Positions 27,403-35,328 of a stretch of DNA of 64,000 bases are shown here, piece after piece (the first letter of the stretch is position 1; each line of letters begins with the position of its first letter). The position numbers and the translations under genes are program-made. The stretch comes from Nitrospira sp. MA-1 (GTDB lineage: Bacteria; Nitrospirota; Nitrospiria; Nitrospirales; UBA8639): the NCBI GenBank assembly GCA_032139905.1, contig JAQJDB010000001.1, positions 117,896 through 181,895 on the forward strand, read 5' to 3'. The notes under the pieces were generated by a model that was not told the DNA's origin, searched no databases, and saw nothing but the letters and a program-made list of their open reading frames with translations.

Positions 27403-27418
27403 TGGCCTTCGTCTTGCT
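27403..27418 (+). promoter_or_regulatory. Candidate sigma-54 promoter (-24/-12)
   Basis: TGGCCTTCGTCTTGCT has the invariant GG and GC dinucleotides with the correct ten-base spacing and a TTGCT -12 element; two positions of the -24 box differ from TGGCAC. It lies about 80 bases before the ATG of the gene at 27497. Two NtrC-type proteins in this window show that sigma-54 is used by the organism. Confidence 0.4.
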
Positions 27419-27496
27419 CTATTTCAGAATTGTCTGTTAGGTTCAGAACTGGTGTTTTGCCATCAGGCTTAAACCCTTGCAGGAAGGAATACGACT

Positions 27497-27931
27497 ATGG
27501 GAGAGGTTGATACGTCGCCAGCGGTTGCCGCAAAGGTCATGGAGGATCTCACGGCGTTAGATGTGGATCCGGACAAATGTCAGCGTCTCTATAAGGCCGC
27601 GCTTATTCAGTCGAGTACGGGCGTGACCTATCGGATGTTGTCCAGGATCCTTGAGACCGGAAAGGTGGATATCGTCCACTATGCCTGTGACTTGGATGCA
27701 GAAGGTAAGCCGACCACGAAGTGGAAAATCAGGCGTATTCTTGAGCAAGCCCCCGAACGGTTCGACAAGGAGGTTGAGGCCATCAAGAAGTCCATGGCCG
27801 ACGAGAGTGAGACCGTGAAGGGCGCATGGGTGCACGATATGACCGGGCTCCCTGACGTGCCGGCACAAGGGAAGAGCCTGGATGAATGGTCGCGGAGCAT
27901 GATCGCAGAGGTGAAGAAAAAGCCAACCTAG
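27497..27931 (+). CDS. Hypothetical 144-aa soluble protein
   Basis: I do not recognise the family. The protein is charged, soluble and mainly helical, with TYRMLSRILETGKVDIVHYACDLD in its middle (the central TGKVDIVHYACDLD looks like a strand-turn) and a lysine-rich tail. A double ribosome-binding site (AGGAAGGA) precedes the ATG. It is convergent with the ATP-grasp gene, 34 bases away, next to the radical SAM cluster. A functional link to that cluster is possible but rests on position only. Confidence 0.65.
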   Translation: MGEVDTSPAVAAKVMEDLTALDVDPDKCQRLYKAALIQSSTGVTYRMLSRILETGKVDIVHYACDLDAEGKPTTKWKIRRILEQAPERFDKEVEAIKKSMADESETVKGAWVHDMTGLPDVPAQGKSLDEWSRSMIAEVKKKPT

Positions 27932-27965
27932 AGAGCGCCAGGTAGTCGAACCCTGGTTAATGTAT

Positions 27966-29255
27966 TCAAAATCTCATGGCTTTTGAGTGAGGTGATGATG
28001 GTGATCTGTCGGTTGTCGGTGGTGAGGCGCCTATGACGACTGTCAACCGTTGGTGGGCCTCACGAAGCGAACGCTCCACATCCTCCGGTGTCTTGCCACG
28101 TGCTAAAAGGAAGCCCAAGTAGCGTGTGCCTTCCGGAAGGGGAATGAGTAATTCTCCTGGCTCTGCCGTTATCGTCAGTTCGATAATTCCTGGTACCGCC
28201 CTGGCTTCAGCCTGCCCTCTCACTTCATGCAGCATCCCGCTATACGGAATTGGAAGCATCATCACGCCTGCCGCCTGCTGTTGCCGGAGAAGAGGTGGAA
28301 TCGGCATCCGGAGTGCATGACGAAGGATCAGACCTTCGAGCGATATCCCTGCCGAAAAGTCCAGCGTTCTGGAACATCGCCCGCCAATGGCTCGTGCCGC
28401 CATCTCAATGACCCATAACCCGTTTTCATTCAAGCGGAACTCCCCATGCACCGGCCCTTCCCATAGTCCGAGTGCCTTTGCCGTTCGATCTGCGCAGTCC
28501 ACAACTTGTTGTTGTCGATCGGAGGAGAGACGGGAAGGTGTGATATAGAGTGTCTCTTCAAAATAGGGTCCATCGAGCGGATCAGGCTTATCGAACATCG
28601 CCAGGGGCTGGAAGACTCCCTTTGTGAGCAAACCTTCCAACGCCACTTCGATTCCCGGCACAAAATCTTCCACGAGGATCCAACGGGCCTGCTCGTCCAC
28701 TGCTGCCAGATTCAAATTGGTCAGGAGGGTGCCCACCCGACGGAATGCATTCTCAAACTCCTGTTCGTCATTGGCACGAATTACCCCACAACTGGCCGAA
28801 AGAATGAGAGGTTTTACGACGCAGGGATAGACCACTTCCTTTGCGAAAGCTCCTGAATCACCGTCGAGGGGGAATACCTTATGGGAAGGAACAGGAATGC
28901 CCTGTCGGGACAATAATTCCCGCATCTGCCGTTTGTTTCTGGCGGCGGTGACGGACGCGACAGAGTTATGGGGTAATCCGACTGCTTCCGCGATGGCAGC
29001 AGCGGTGACAGCGGTGACGTCGTCGACTCCAATCACTGCATCGATCGGGTGATGTTGGACGAATTCAATCACGGTCCTGGCGGCTGCCTGTGGATGGCGA
29101 ACATCGAGTAGCAACACGTTCTCCGACGCGACCAGAAGGCTTTCCGGAGCCTGCTCTGTCCCAATGGTTACAGATACCTGCACCCGCCGGGCTGCTTCGA
29201 GAAACGCCTCTGCCCGATAGGTGGTGGTCGGCAAGAGCAGGAGGAGTCTTGGCAT
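27966..29255 (-). CDS. ATP-grasp domain ligase
   Basis: ATP-dependent carboxylate-amine/thiol ligase. The 429-aa protein has an N-terminal pre-ATP-grasp domain (PRLLLLLPTTTYRAEAFL), the nucleotide-binding region CVVKPLILSASCGV (about residues 145-158), the ILVEDFVPGIEVALEG stretch and the metal-binding end HGEFRLNENGLWVIEMAARAIGG (read as HGEFRLNENG followed by EMAARAIGG, about 263-285). A C-terminal domain similar to biotin-carboxylase-like ligases follows. It is the third gene of a minus-strand cluster after a CCAEP radical SAM gene and a DUF169 gene. Substrate unknown. AAGGAA precedes the ATG. Confidence 0.85.
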   Translation of the reverse strand: MPRLLLLLPTTTYRAEAFLEAARRVQVSVTIGTEQAPESLLVASENVLLLDVRHPQAAARTVIEFVQHHPIDAVIGVDDVTAVTAAAIAEAVGLPHNSVASVTAARNKRQMRELLSRQGIPVPSHKVFPLDGDSGAFAKEVVYPCVVKPLILSASCGVIRANDEQEFENAFRRVGTLLTNLNLAAVDEQARWILVEDFVPGIEVALEGLLTKGVFQPLAMFDKPDPLDGPYFEETLYITPSRLSSDRQQQVVDCADRTAKALGLWEGPVHGEFRLNENGLWVIEMAARAIGGRCSRTLDFSAGISLEGLILRHALRMPIPPLLRQQQAAGVMMLPIPYSGMLHEVRGQAEARAVPGIIELTITAEPGELLIPLPEGTRYLGFLLARGKTPEDVERSLREAHQRLTVVIGASPPTTDRSPSSPHSKAMRF

Positions 29256-29267
29256 CGTGTTTCCTTC

Positions 29268-29375
29268 ACAGGACGCTGAAAAGTTCCAGGAGCTTCCTGC
29301 TTGTATCGTTCAGATCCTCAACATACCAGGAGAGACGTTACGATTAGGCGGTTCTAAGGTTTTGCCACTTCCTGT
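29268..29375. repeat. Palindromic intergenic repeat, copy 2
   Basis: About 108 bases filling most of the gap between the DUF169 gene and the ATP-grasp gene. The left end reads ACAGGACGCTGAAAAG; the right end read from the other strand gives ACAGGAAGTGGCAAAAC, a decayed match. The centre has CGTTCAGATCCTCAACATA, like CGTTCAGACCCTCAACGTA in copy 3. It is the most degenerate of the three copies. Confidence 0.5.
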
Positions 29376-29398
29376 TGGTAGGTGGTTGGAGGAACTCT

Positions 29399-30097
29399 TT
29401 ACAAGCGTGATCGATGAAATGCTTCCAACTGACGATTGGCCTCGGTGATGACTGCCAACTTACTCACGACGTCGGGCACCCTGGCACCGGGAATGGCGTA
29501 ATAGCCCTCGTCATCCCCGAGTCCGGTATAGACGCGGTTTCCAATACAGCCAAAACTGGTTGCCGCATGTCCCGATTGCAGTGATTCCGGCAGCACGGCG
29601 CAGGTCGGCCTTCCCATGGTCGCACTTCCGCCGGGTACACCCGCTGCCTGTGTCGCTTCTGCCAGAAGCATCAGCTGCTTGACGGTCCCTCGAACCAGCA
29701 CCACGTCCGGAGTGAACGTGGCCTGGGTGAGTGGCGCATAAACGGCCACGTGAAAGGTCTCCTCTCGATGCGGGATCATCGGAATTTCTTTCATCGTCAG
29801 GTACTGCATGTCTACCATCGTCTGGATCAGACCGTTCAGCTCCGTCGCGACCTGGGGTGGAAGCTCCACACCGTGGGTATGGGCTCCGACCGGACAACCA
29901 AAGTGATCGGATCCTTCCGTATAGAAGGTCCGGCCCTCAGTCGCGAGCTTCCAATAGCCGCATCCTGCGGGTGCAGGAGTGGTGACCCGTGGAATGCCCG
30001 CAGGTGCCGTGTCCCGAAATGCGATGGCCACTGCCGGGACCTTCAATCCTAAAAGTTCCTGAATCTTCGTGCCTTGTGTTTTGAGTTCAGCTTCCAC
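29399..30097 (-). CDS. DUF169 family protein
   Basis: Member of the DUF169 family, whose biochemical role is not established. The 232-aa product has conserved cysteines in GCGYW, FGCPVGAHTHG, RPTCAVLPES and SFGCIGNRVYTG, suggesting a bound metal or cofactor. It starts with GTG after AAGGGG. It lies between the CCAEP-tail radical SAM gene (upstream) and the ATP-grasp gene (downstream) on the same strand, with a palindromic repeat in each gap. The set looks like a small pathway. Confidence 0.82.
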   Translation of the reverse strand: MEAELKTQGTKIQELLGLKVPAVAIAFRDTAPAGIPRVTTPAPAGCGYWKLATEGRTFYTEGSDHFGCPVGAHTHGVELPPQVATELNGLIQTMVDMQYLTMKEIPMIPHREETFHVAVYAPLTQATFTPDVVLVRGTVKQLMLLAEATQAAGVPGGSATMGRPTCAVLPESLQSGHAATSFGCIGNRVYTGLGDDEGYYAIPGARVPDVVSKLAVITEANRQLEAFHRSRL

Positions 30098-30145
30098 GTC
30101 TCATCCCCTTCTCAACTCTATATGTGACTCTACCCAGCCATTGTT

Positions 30146-30322
30146 GCAGGATGCTGAAAAATCCGCCAGCGTCGATCCCTGCCTCCGCTGGAACAGCTTC
30201 GCGCAGGCAGGTCGCTTCGTTCAGACCCTCAACGTAGAGGGTCTGCCTCGGGCCTTCATTTGCTGCGGCTTTCCTTTCGAGGGCCTCAGGACAGGACTTG
30301 ACGGCAATTTTGAGTATCCTGC
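30146..30322. repeat. Palindromic intergenic repeat, copy 3
   Basis: A 177-base element between the radical SAM gene and the DUF169 gene. Its ends are clear inverted repeats: GCAGGATGCTGAAAAATCC at the left, and GCAGGATACTCAAAATTGCC reading inward from the right. The inside has CCTGCC/GGCAGG arms and CGTTCAGACCCTCAACGTAGAG, matching copies 1 and 2. It contains no gene. Confidence 0.65.
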
Positions 30323-30398
30323 GGGAGCATTTTTCTATTGTGCCACATTCGCGGACTACCGAGGTTTCAGGGAGCCCACATCGTTTTCTCACAGGCTG

Positions 30399-31916
30399 CT
30401 AGATTTCCTCATGCCCCTTTGTCAGTAACGGTCTGAATTGCTGGGTCGTCGGCTCAGCGCAGCAGAACCATGATTCCGTTAACCGGGGCGGCTTCGGACG
30501 ATCAGGCCTGCTCACCCGTGTCCGAGTTGAGGTCTCAACGGGCCACCCGGCTATCTTATCAGCATTCGCTCGAATACGATCAAAGGTGACCATCGCATCT
30601 TCCTCTTCCTTGGCACTCGCTTCCACGATTGCACTTACCGCCTGATGTAGTTGATCCATCCGGTCATCCGAATGCGTCCATGGATACTGAAAGCTGGCCT
30701 GATCCAGTGGACCGAGAAACCTCTGAATGTCAGACTTGGCGAGAAGAGCCGAGCCGGGAGGCACCAAGAGACGAATGCTCAACTGCACCGGGTCGGTCGC
30801 GTCGATAAGATCGTGGTCTTCCACCATGTCCAACATATGGAGGTAATCGTCCAGGCTGGTCCAGGGCGTGAAAGCCACGAGCGACGGGCGAAGCGTGATG
30901 CCGGCTTCGCGCAGAATGGCGAGCGCTGTGATGATATCAGCTCCTGTATGCCCCTTATGCAATTGTTCCAAAACATGGTCACTGAACGACTCCACAGCGG
31001 AGATGATGAACAGGCACCCCTGTGCTTCAAAATCCGGCATCAGAGCACGGTGCTTCAAGAGGTGTTCGATCTTCGCGGTGAAATCAAAGGTCAGTTGCGG
31101 AAACTCCTCATGCATCCTACGAACAATGCTGAGGGAATGCCCCGGTCCGTTTAAAAAATCAGGATCGCCGAAAGTGATATGCGTGGCGCCTGCATGTACT
31201 TGATGCCGAATGTCCTCGAGGACGACGGCCTCCGGGACAAGGAAGAATCGCCCTTCATAGACCGGCACGATGGGGCAATGAAGACAGAGGTGGAGGCAAC
31301 CACGACTGGTCTCGACGTATCCGACTAATCGTTCTGTCCCGTTCTCTTCGAGCTGGGCATATTGGTCCAACATCGGGAGTCCTGTCCGACTTGGGATTGG
31401 TTGGGACGTCGTTGAAGTGGTTGAGTAGGGTCGCTTCAAATAGGGAGCAACGACCCGATTCGGAGAGCTCACTCCCTCGAGATGGTTGATCGTCTGACCT
31501 CGATCGAGTGCCTCAATGAGTGATCGTAACGGGATCTCATACTCTCCGCCCACCACAGTATCGGCCAATTCCTGGAGTAAATATTCCGCATTAATCGAGG
31601 CGTACAGGCCATAGAAACAGATGTGGCAGTCTGGATTTTTTTCGCGAATCAGCTCGGCTACGCGCACCCCAAGCCTGAGGGCGGTGTGCATGGGTACGGA
31701 AATACCGACAAATTTGGCGAGCCTGAGAGCCGGTTCATCAATGGTTTCAACGGCGATGTCCAGGCCAACCGGCGAATATCCGACTTGCTCCAGAAATCCC
31801 ATCGGCTGGGCGATGCCAAGAGGTTGGTGACCCAATTCATAACATGAGACAAACATGATCGCGCCCGGGGGCCTGAGCAACAATCGTTCTTTTGTAGGTT
31901 CGGTAACGGGTTCCAT
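30399..31916 (-). CDS. CCAEP-tail radical SAM protein with N-terminal B12-binding-like domain
   Basis: Radical SAM enzyme of unknown reaction. The 505-aa product has a Rossmann-like N-terminal domain resembling cobalamin-binding domains (about residues 20-140, without the DxHxxG base-off motif), the radical SAM cluster motif CLHLCLHC (CxxxCxxC at Cys207, 211, 214) and HITFGDPDFLNG. Near the end is WFCCAEP (Cys485-486), which defines the CUAEP/CCAEP-tail family in which some members have selenocysteine at the first Cys. Here both are Cys codons. The ATG at 31916 was preferred to a GTG at 31997 that adds 27 residues without a ribosome-binding site. First gene of a cluster with DUF169 and ATP-grasp genes. 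Confidence 0.8.
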   Translation of the reverse strand: MEPVTEPTKERLLLRPPGAIMFVSCYELGHQPLGIAQPMGFLEQVGYSPVGLDIAVETIDEPALRLAKFVGISVPMHTALRLGVRVAELIREKNPDCHICFYGLYASINAEYLLQELADTVVGGEYEIPLRSLIEALDRGQTINHLEGVSSPNRVVAPYLKRPYSTTSTTSQPIPSRTGLPMLDQYAQLEENGTERLVGYVETSRGCLHLCLHCPIVPVYEGRFFLVPEAVVLEDIRHQVHAGATHITFGDPDFLNGPGHSLSIVRRMHEEFPQLTFDFTAKIEHLLKHRALMPDFEAQGCLFIISAVESFSDHVLEQLHKGHTGADIITALAILREAGITLRPSLVAFTPWTSLDDYLHMLDMVEDHDLIDATDPVQLSIRLLVPPGSALLAKSDIQRFLGPLDQASFQYPWTHSDDRMDQLHQAVSAIVEASAKEEEDAMVTFDRIRANADKIAGWPVETSTRTRVSRPDRPKPPRLTESWFCCAEPTTQQFRPLLTKGHEEI

Positions 31917-32721
31917 GTTCCATTGCTGCCTTCCGTGGTGAGATGTCACTCGTAGCACACGCCTGAGAGTTGGCGCAAATGAGGTCTCTGTGGGCACTGG
32001 GGATAAAATCTAATGGCCAAAACCGTGCCTTGGCTCGGTCATGTCCTGAGGCCAAACTTGTTGAGTGTTGTGATCGAACAAAAAGGTGTGGAGACTTTCT
32101 CTGCCAGTCCAGAGCAACAAAGGGGCTCCGTCCTTTATTGGGAGCCGCGGTTTTCGTTTTTGGAATGGAGGTGGACTCAGCATAAAGGATTCTCTAACTG
32201 CCAACCTGAAGGGTTTGGTGGCGTTCCCTCAGATACCAACAACGCAAGTAGTGGGTGATCGTTTGTTCTGGAGATTCTCACTATCGGAGTTGCTAGCTAT
32301 AAACAGGATGGAGTTATGAATTGGTTTTATAACTTTCTACTTGGTTCCCACCGGCTATAAATCAATTATTCAGCAAATTCTTGTTCTGGGTTGATGTTTG
32401 CAGGAGTTTTTTTAGTCCATCGGATAGTTCCAATCTTCAGATTGTATGATTTTCCCTAACGTTCGTGAGTATTTCATAGTTCCAACCTTCATGGAGGACA
32501 GTGGGTAGGGATAACGTCTCTCATTTATCTTATGAAATCTAAGGGGTTTTTCCGCTAAGTCTCATCCCAGTTAATTGGTCTGCATTTTGCTTTTAATTAA
32601 ATTAGGTTTGTCGTTTTTTCATATAGTTCTTTTTAGTTAGTCCGATCATTTGTATCGGTTCTTCCCACCCCCTTCACCCATGGTTTCCTGGTTGAAACCG
32701 GTTTGAAAGAGAGGCCATCTT
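31917..32721. other. Long intergenic region between divergent genes
   Basis: About 800 bases. The part after 32200 is AT-rich and should hold the promoter of the CBS-receiver gene; GAGAGG at about 32711 is its ribosome-binding site. TGGGTTGATGTTTGCA (32387-32402) has sigma-54 spacing but a poor -24 box. No gene is supported; short open frames are probably chance. Confidence 0.35.
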
Positions 32722-33753
32722 ATGAACCACCAGCCTTCGTCCCCCCTATTGGCAAAAGACTTAATGGATTCCGAAGCCTTACCACTATGCCGTGGGAAAT
32801 TCGAAAACGATTTGGCGCTGCAATTCCTCTCCGGTCAATATTGCGGATGGCCGGTCGTTGATTCCGAACAAAAAATTCTTGGGATCGTGTCAGATGCCCG
32901 TCTGTTCGAGGCGGTTTCACGGTTGTATTCACTTGATGATCTTAAAGTCGAAGACACGATGACCCCACCTATATATGTGCATGAGGATGAATCTCTTGAT
33001 AAGGTCCTGGATGTGATGACGCACCAACACGTTCAGAGAATGCCTGTCGTGCGCAACCATAATCTTGTCGGAGTCATCTCCCGGGCAAGGGTGTTGCAGC
33101 ATTGTCTTTCGTCACCCTCGGCTTCTTCCCGATCAGTTCCTAGGTGTGCGTGGTGTGAACGGGAGCAGGATTCCTCTGCCGCGATGGTTAGCACCAAAGA
33201 GGGACGGAATTTGGCTTGGTTTTTATCTATAGACCAACTCAAATTTTCTGAGATCGATCTCGCGCATACCTATTGCCCTACTTGTGTCAAAACTCTTCGG
33301 GCAGTCAACACCACATCCGGGAATCTGTCCTCCGATAAGAGGGAGATTCGGGAAATCCGGCCATGCTTGTTGGTGGTTGATGATGATCCAACAGTGACCG
33401 GACTATTAACCCATGCGCTTCAGGAATGGGGATATGAGGTGCTTGTTGCGAGAAATGGATGGGAGGGGCTGGCCGTTGTGAGCCGCCAAACGGTGGATGG
33501 AATTTTATTAGATATGGATATGCCCATTATGGATGGGAGAACCATGCTGGATGAATTACGATGGTTGGGCCATCAGGTGCCAGTGTTAATGATGTCTGGG
33601 GCAACGGACGAACGAGCTCTCCGGCAATTGTTACATGAAGGCGCTCAAGGGTTTTTTGTGAAACCGTTTCATCTGAAATCTCTCAAGGAAGCCTGTCGGA
33701 AGATCCTTCAAAAGAATGAGTCCCAGGCATCCTCTCCTTCCCATGTGGCCTGA
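32722..33753 (+). CDS. CBS pair - CxxC domain - receiver fusion
   Basis: A 343-aa signalling protein. Residues about 10-130 form two CBS domains (a Bateman pair that usually binds adenine nucleotides). Then comes a cysteine-paired mini-domain with CAWC (about 142-145) and CPTC (about 187-190). Residues about 218-335 are a receiver domain with VVDDDP, phosphoacceptor LDMDMPIMDG and FVKPF all intact. No DNA-binding output domain is present. It could couple energy or nucleotide status to phosphotransfer. The receiver is a close paralogue of that at 26730, and the CxxC module resembles the one at the end of the membrane protein at 42444. Confidence 0.85.
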   Translation: MNHQPSSPLLAKDLMDSEALPLCRGKFENDLALQFLSGQYCGWPVVDSEQKILGIVSDARLFEAVSRLYSLDDLKVEDTMTPPIYVHEDESLDKVLDVMTHQHVQRMPVVRNHNLVGVISRARVLQHCLSSPSASSRSVPRCAWCEREQDSSAAMVSTKEGRNLAWFLSIDQLKFSEIDLAHTYCPTCVKTLRAVNTTSGNLSSDKREIREIRPCLLVVDDDPTVTGLLTHALQEWGYEVLVARNGWEGLAVVSRQTVDGILLDMDMPIMDGRTMLDELRWLGHQVPVLMMSGATDERALRQLLHEGAQGFFVKPFHLKSLKEACRKILQKNESQASSPSHVA

Positions 33754-33840
33754 TCCAGGTCTGGATACCTAAGGCACCAATTAAAGATGCAATCCGGCTG
33801 CCGTGGTAGAAACCATTTTCAGCAGGAATGAGAGAGCTCC

Positions 33841-34965
33841 TCATAAGGCAATGCCTTCGCGACCCAACAAGCTTCTTAAGCTCTGAATCACAGGGAAAAC
33901 CTCCTGGTTCCAGTCAGCGCCCTGGCGATCAAAGGCTTTCTGTTCTTCCTCAACAATCCAACGATCTTGTGCAAAAATTCCATCGGTAAACCACACAATA
34001 AACGGCCACAAGAGGTGGATGAGGCCTGGAATTGAAGGTTTCCTGATCATCATCAACCCATAGGTGTGATTGATTCGTTGCGCAGGATCAATGGGAACAT
34101 ACACATTCCAGAGATTTAATGCCGGGTAAGTACTCCCGGCTGTCCAAAACTTGAGCGTTTGGTAGGGGTAGTTTGTACAGATGGTCATCAGATCATGTTT
34201 TGGGCCATCTGCTGATGGCTTGGTACTCCCCAGAATGAGTTTTTCTCCAAGTGGTTGTTTGCCTTTTATTCGAGAGAAGGTGTAGTCGACTTCCACCGCA
34301 TGCGGCCCCTCTCGTAGTTCCAGGAAGACCGTTCGAATCCCGCCCATCAGTCGACGGTGCAAAAACTGATGGTTCATATCCATAAGGTTCTCATGCATGA
34401 ATGAGTAATGGCAGCCCACCTGACGGTCAAGGTATCGCGTTTTATATTGCGGATCGGCTGCTAAAGACACCTTTGGGAATTCAACTTCCTCCACTCTGCC
34501 CACCGAGCCCGGAAATACAAACACCAGGCCATAGGCTTCCCGACAGGGATAACTTCTGACTCCTGACGGTCGTGCTTGGTTTTTTTCTAAATATGGTACA
34601 CCCACGCATCGCCCCGTCTGATCAAAAGTCCAGGAATGATATCCACACTGGACATGTTCTCCATGCACCACTCCGCAATGGAGCGGTACTTGTCGATGGG
34701 CGCATCGGTCTTCGAGTGCATAGACCATTCCGGTTACGGTTCTCACCAGCACAATCGGATAACCGGCAAAGGACACTCCAAGCATTTTTCCCTTTTTCAG
34801 GTCTCTGGAGCGGGCGAGGGGATACCAATTGTCCGGGTGAAGACCGGTTTTCCTTAAATCGGATGTGAGAGGCGATTGCCCAGACCGGGACGCAGAACAT
34901 TCCAGGATAATGGGAGCGCCGTTTTCCTTCTGTCTGTCTATGGGTGTTTGCGATTGTTCAATCAT
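33841..34965 (-). CDS. Rieske non-heme iron oxygenase, alpha-subunit-like
   Basis: Rieske-type oxygenase. The 374-aa product has the [2Fe-2S] ligands in DRCAHRQ...VQCGYHSW (CxH and CxxH, about residues 86-107) and a mononuclear iron site NLMDMNHQFLH. The histidines there are three residues apart (DxxHxxxH), whereas most family members have DxxHxxxxH. The start at 34965 follows GGAGAATTTC; an in-frame ATG 24 bases upstream has no such site. Substrate unknown. No ferredoxin or reductase gene is adjacent. It faces the histidine kinase gene divergently. Confidence 0.83.
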   Translation of the reverse strand: MIEQSQTPIDRQKENGAPIILECSASRSGQSPLTSDLRKTGLHPDNWYPLARSRDLKKGKMLGVSFAGYPIVLVRTVTGMVYALEDRCAHRQVPLHCGVVHGEHVQCGYHSWTFDQTGRCVGVPYLEKNQARPSGVRSYPCREAYGLVFVFPGSVGRVEEVEFPKVSLAADPQYKTRYLDRQVGCHYSFMHENLMDMNHQFLHRRLMGGIRTVFLELREGPHAVEVDYTFSRIKGKQPLGEKLILGSTKPSADGPKHDLMTICTNYPYQTLKFWTAGSTYPALNLWNVYVPIDPAQRINHTYGLMMIRKPSIPGLIHLLWPFIVWFTDGIFAQDRWIVEEEQKAFDRQGADWNQEVFPVIQSLRSLLGREGIAL

Positions 34966-35328
34966 GAAATTCTCCAAAAATGAAGACAACCGTGATAGGA
35001 AACGCCTGGGGGTCTTTAGCGATATAGAGAAATAACTGGAAGTGTATGAGGTTTGGGTCAGGCATTAAGCGAGCTGAGGAAAAAGGGGATAGGGACTCGA
35101 ATAATTCCTTACTGGGGCAGAGTATAAATCGTGTGATCAAAAATATCGAGTCGGAGCGAATCTTTTTCGAAAGCCTCCCGGGTCACCGGCAATTGCCATT
35201 CCCACCCGCCATGTGTTTGGGGAAAGATTGAATCGTTTAAGATATGATGAGAAAATCAGGAAATTCAGTTGAAATTCATTTATGGTATGGATTGAACTGC
35301 CGGAGTCGCCATCAAAGGATGAAGTGTC

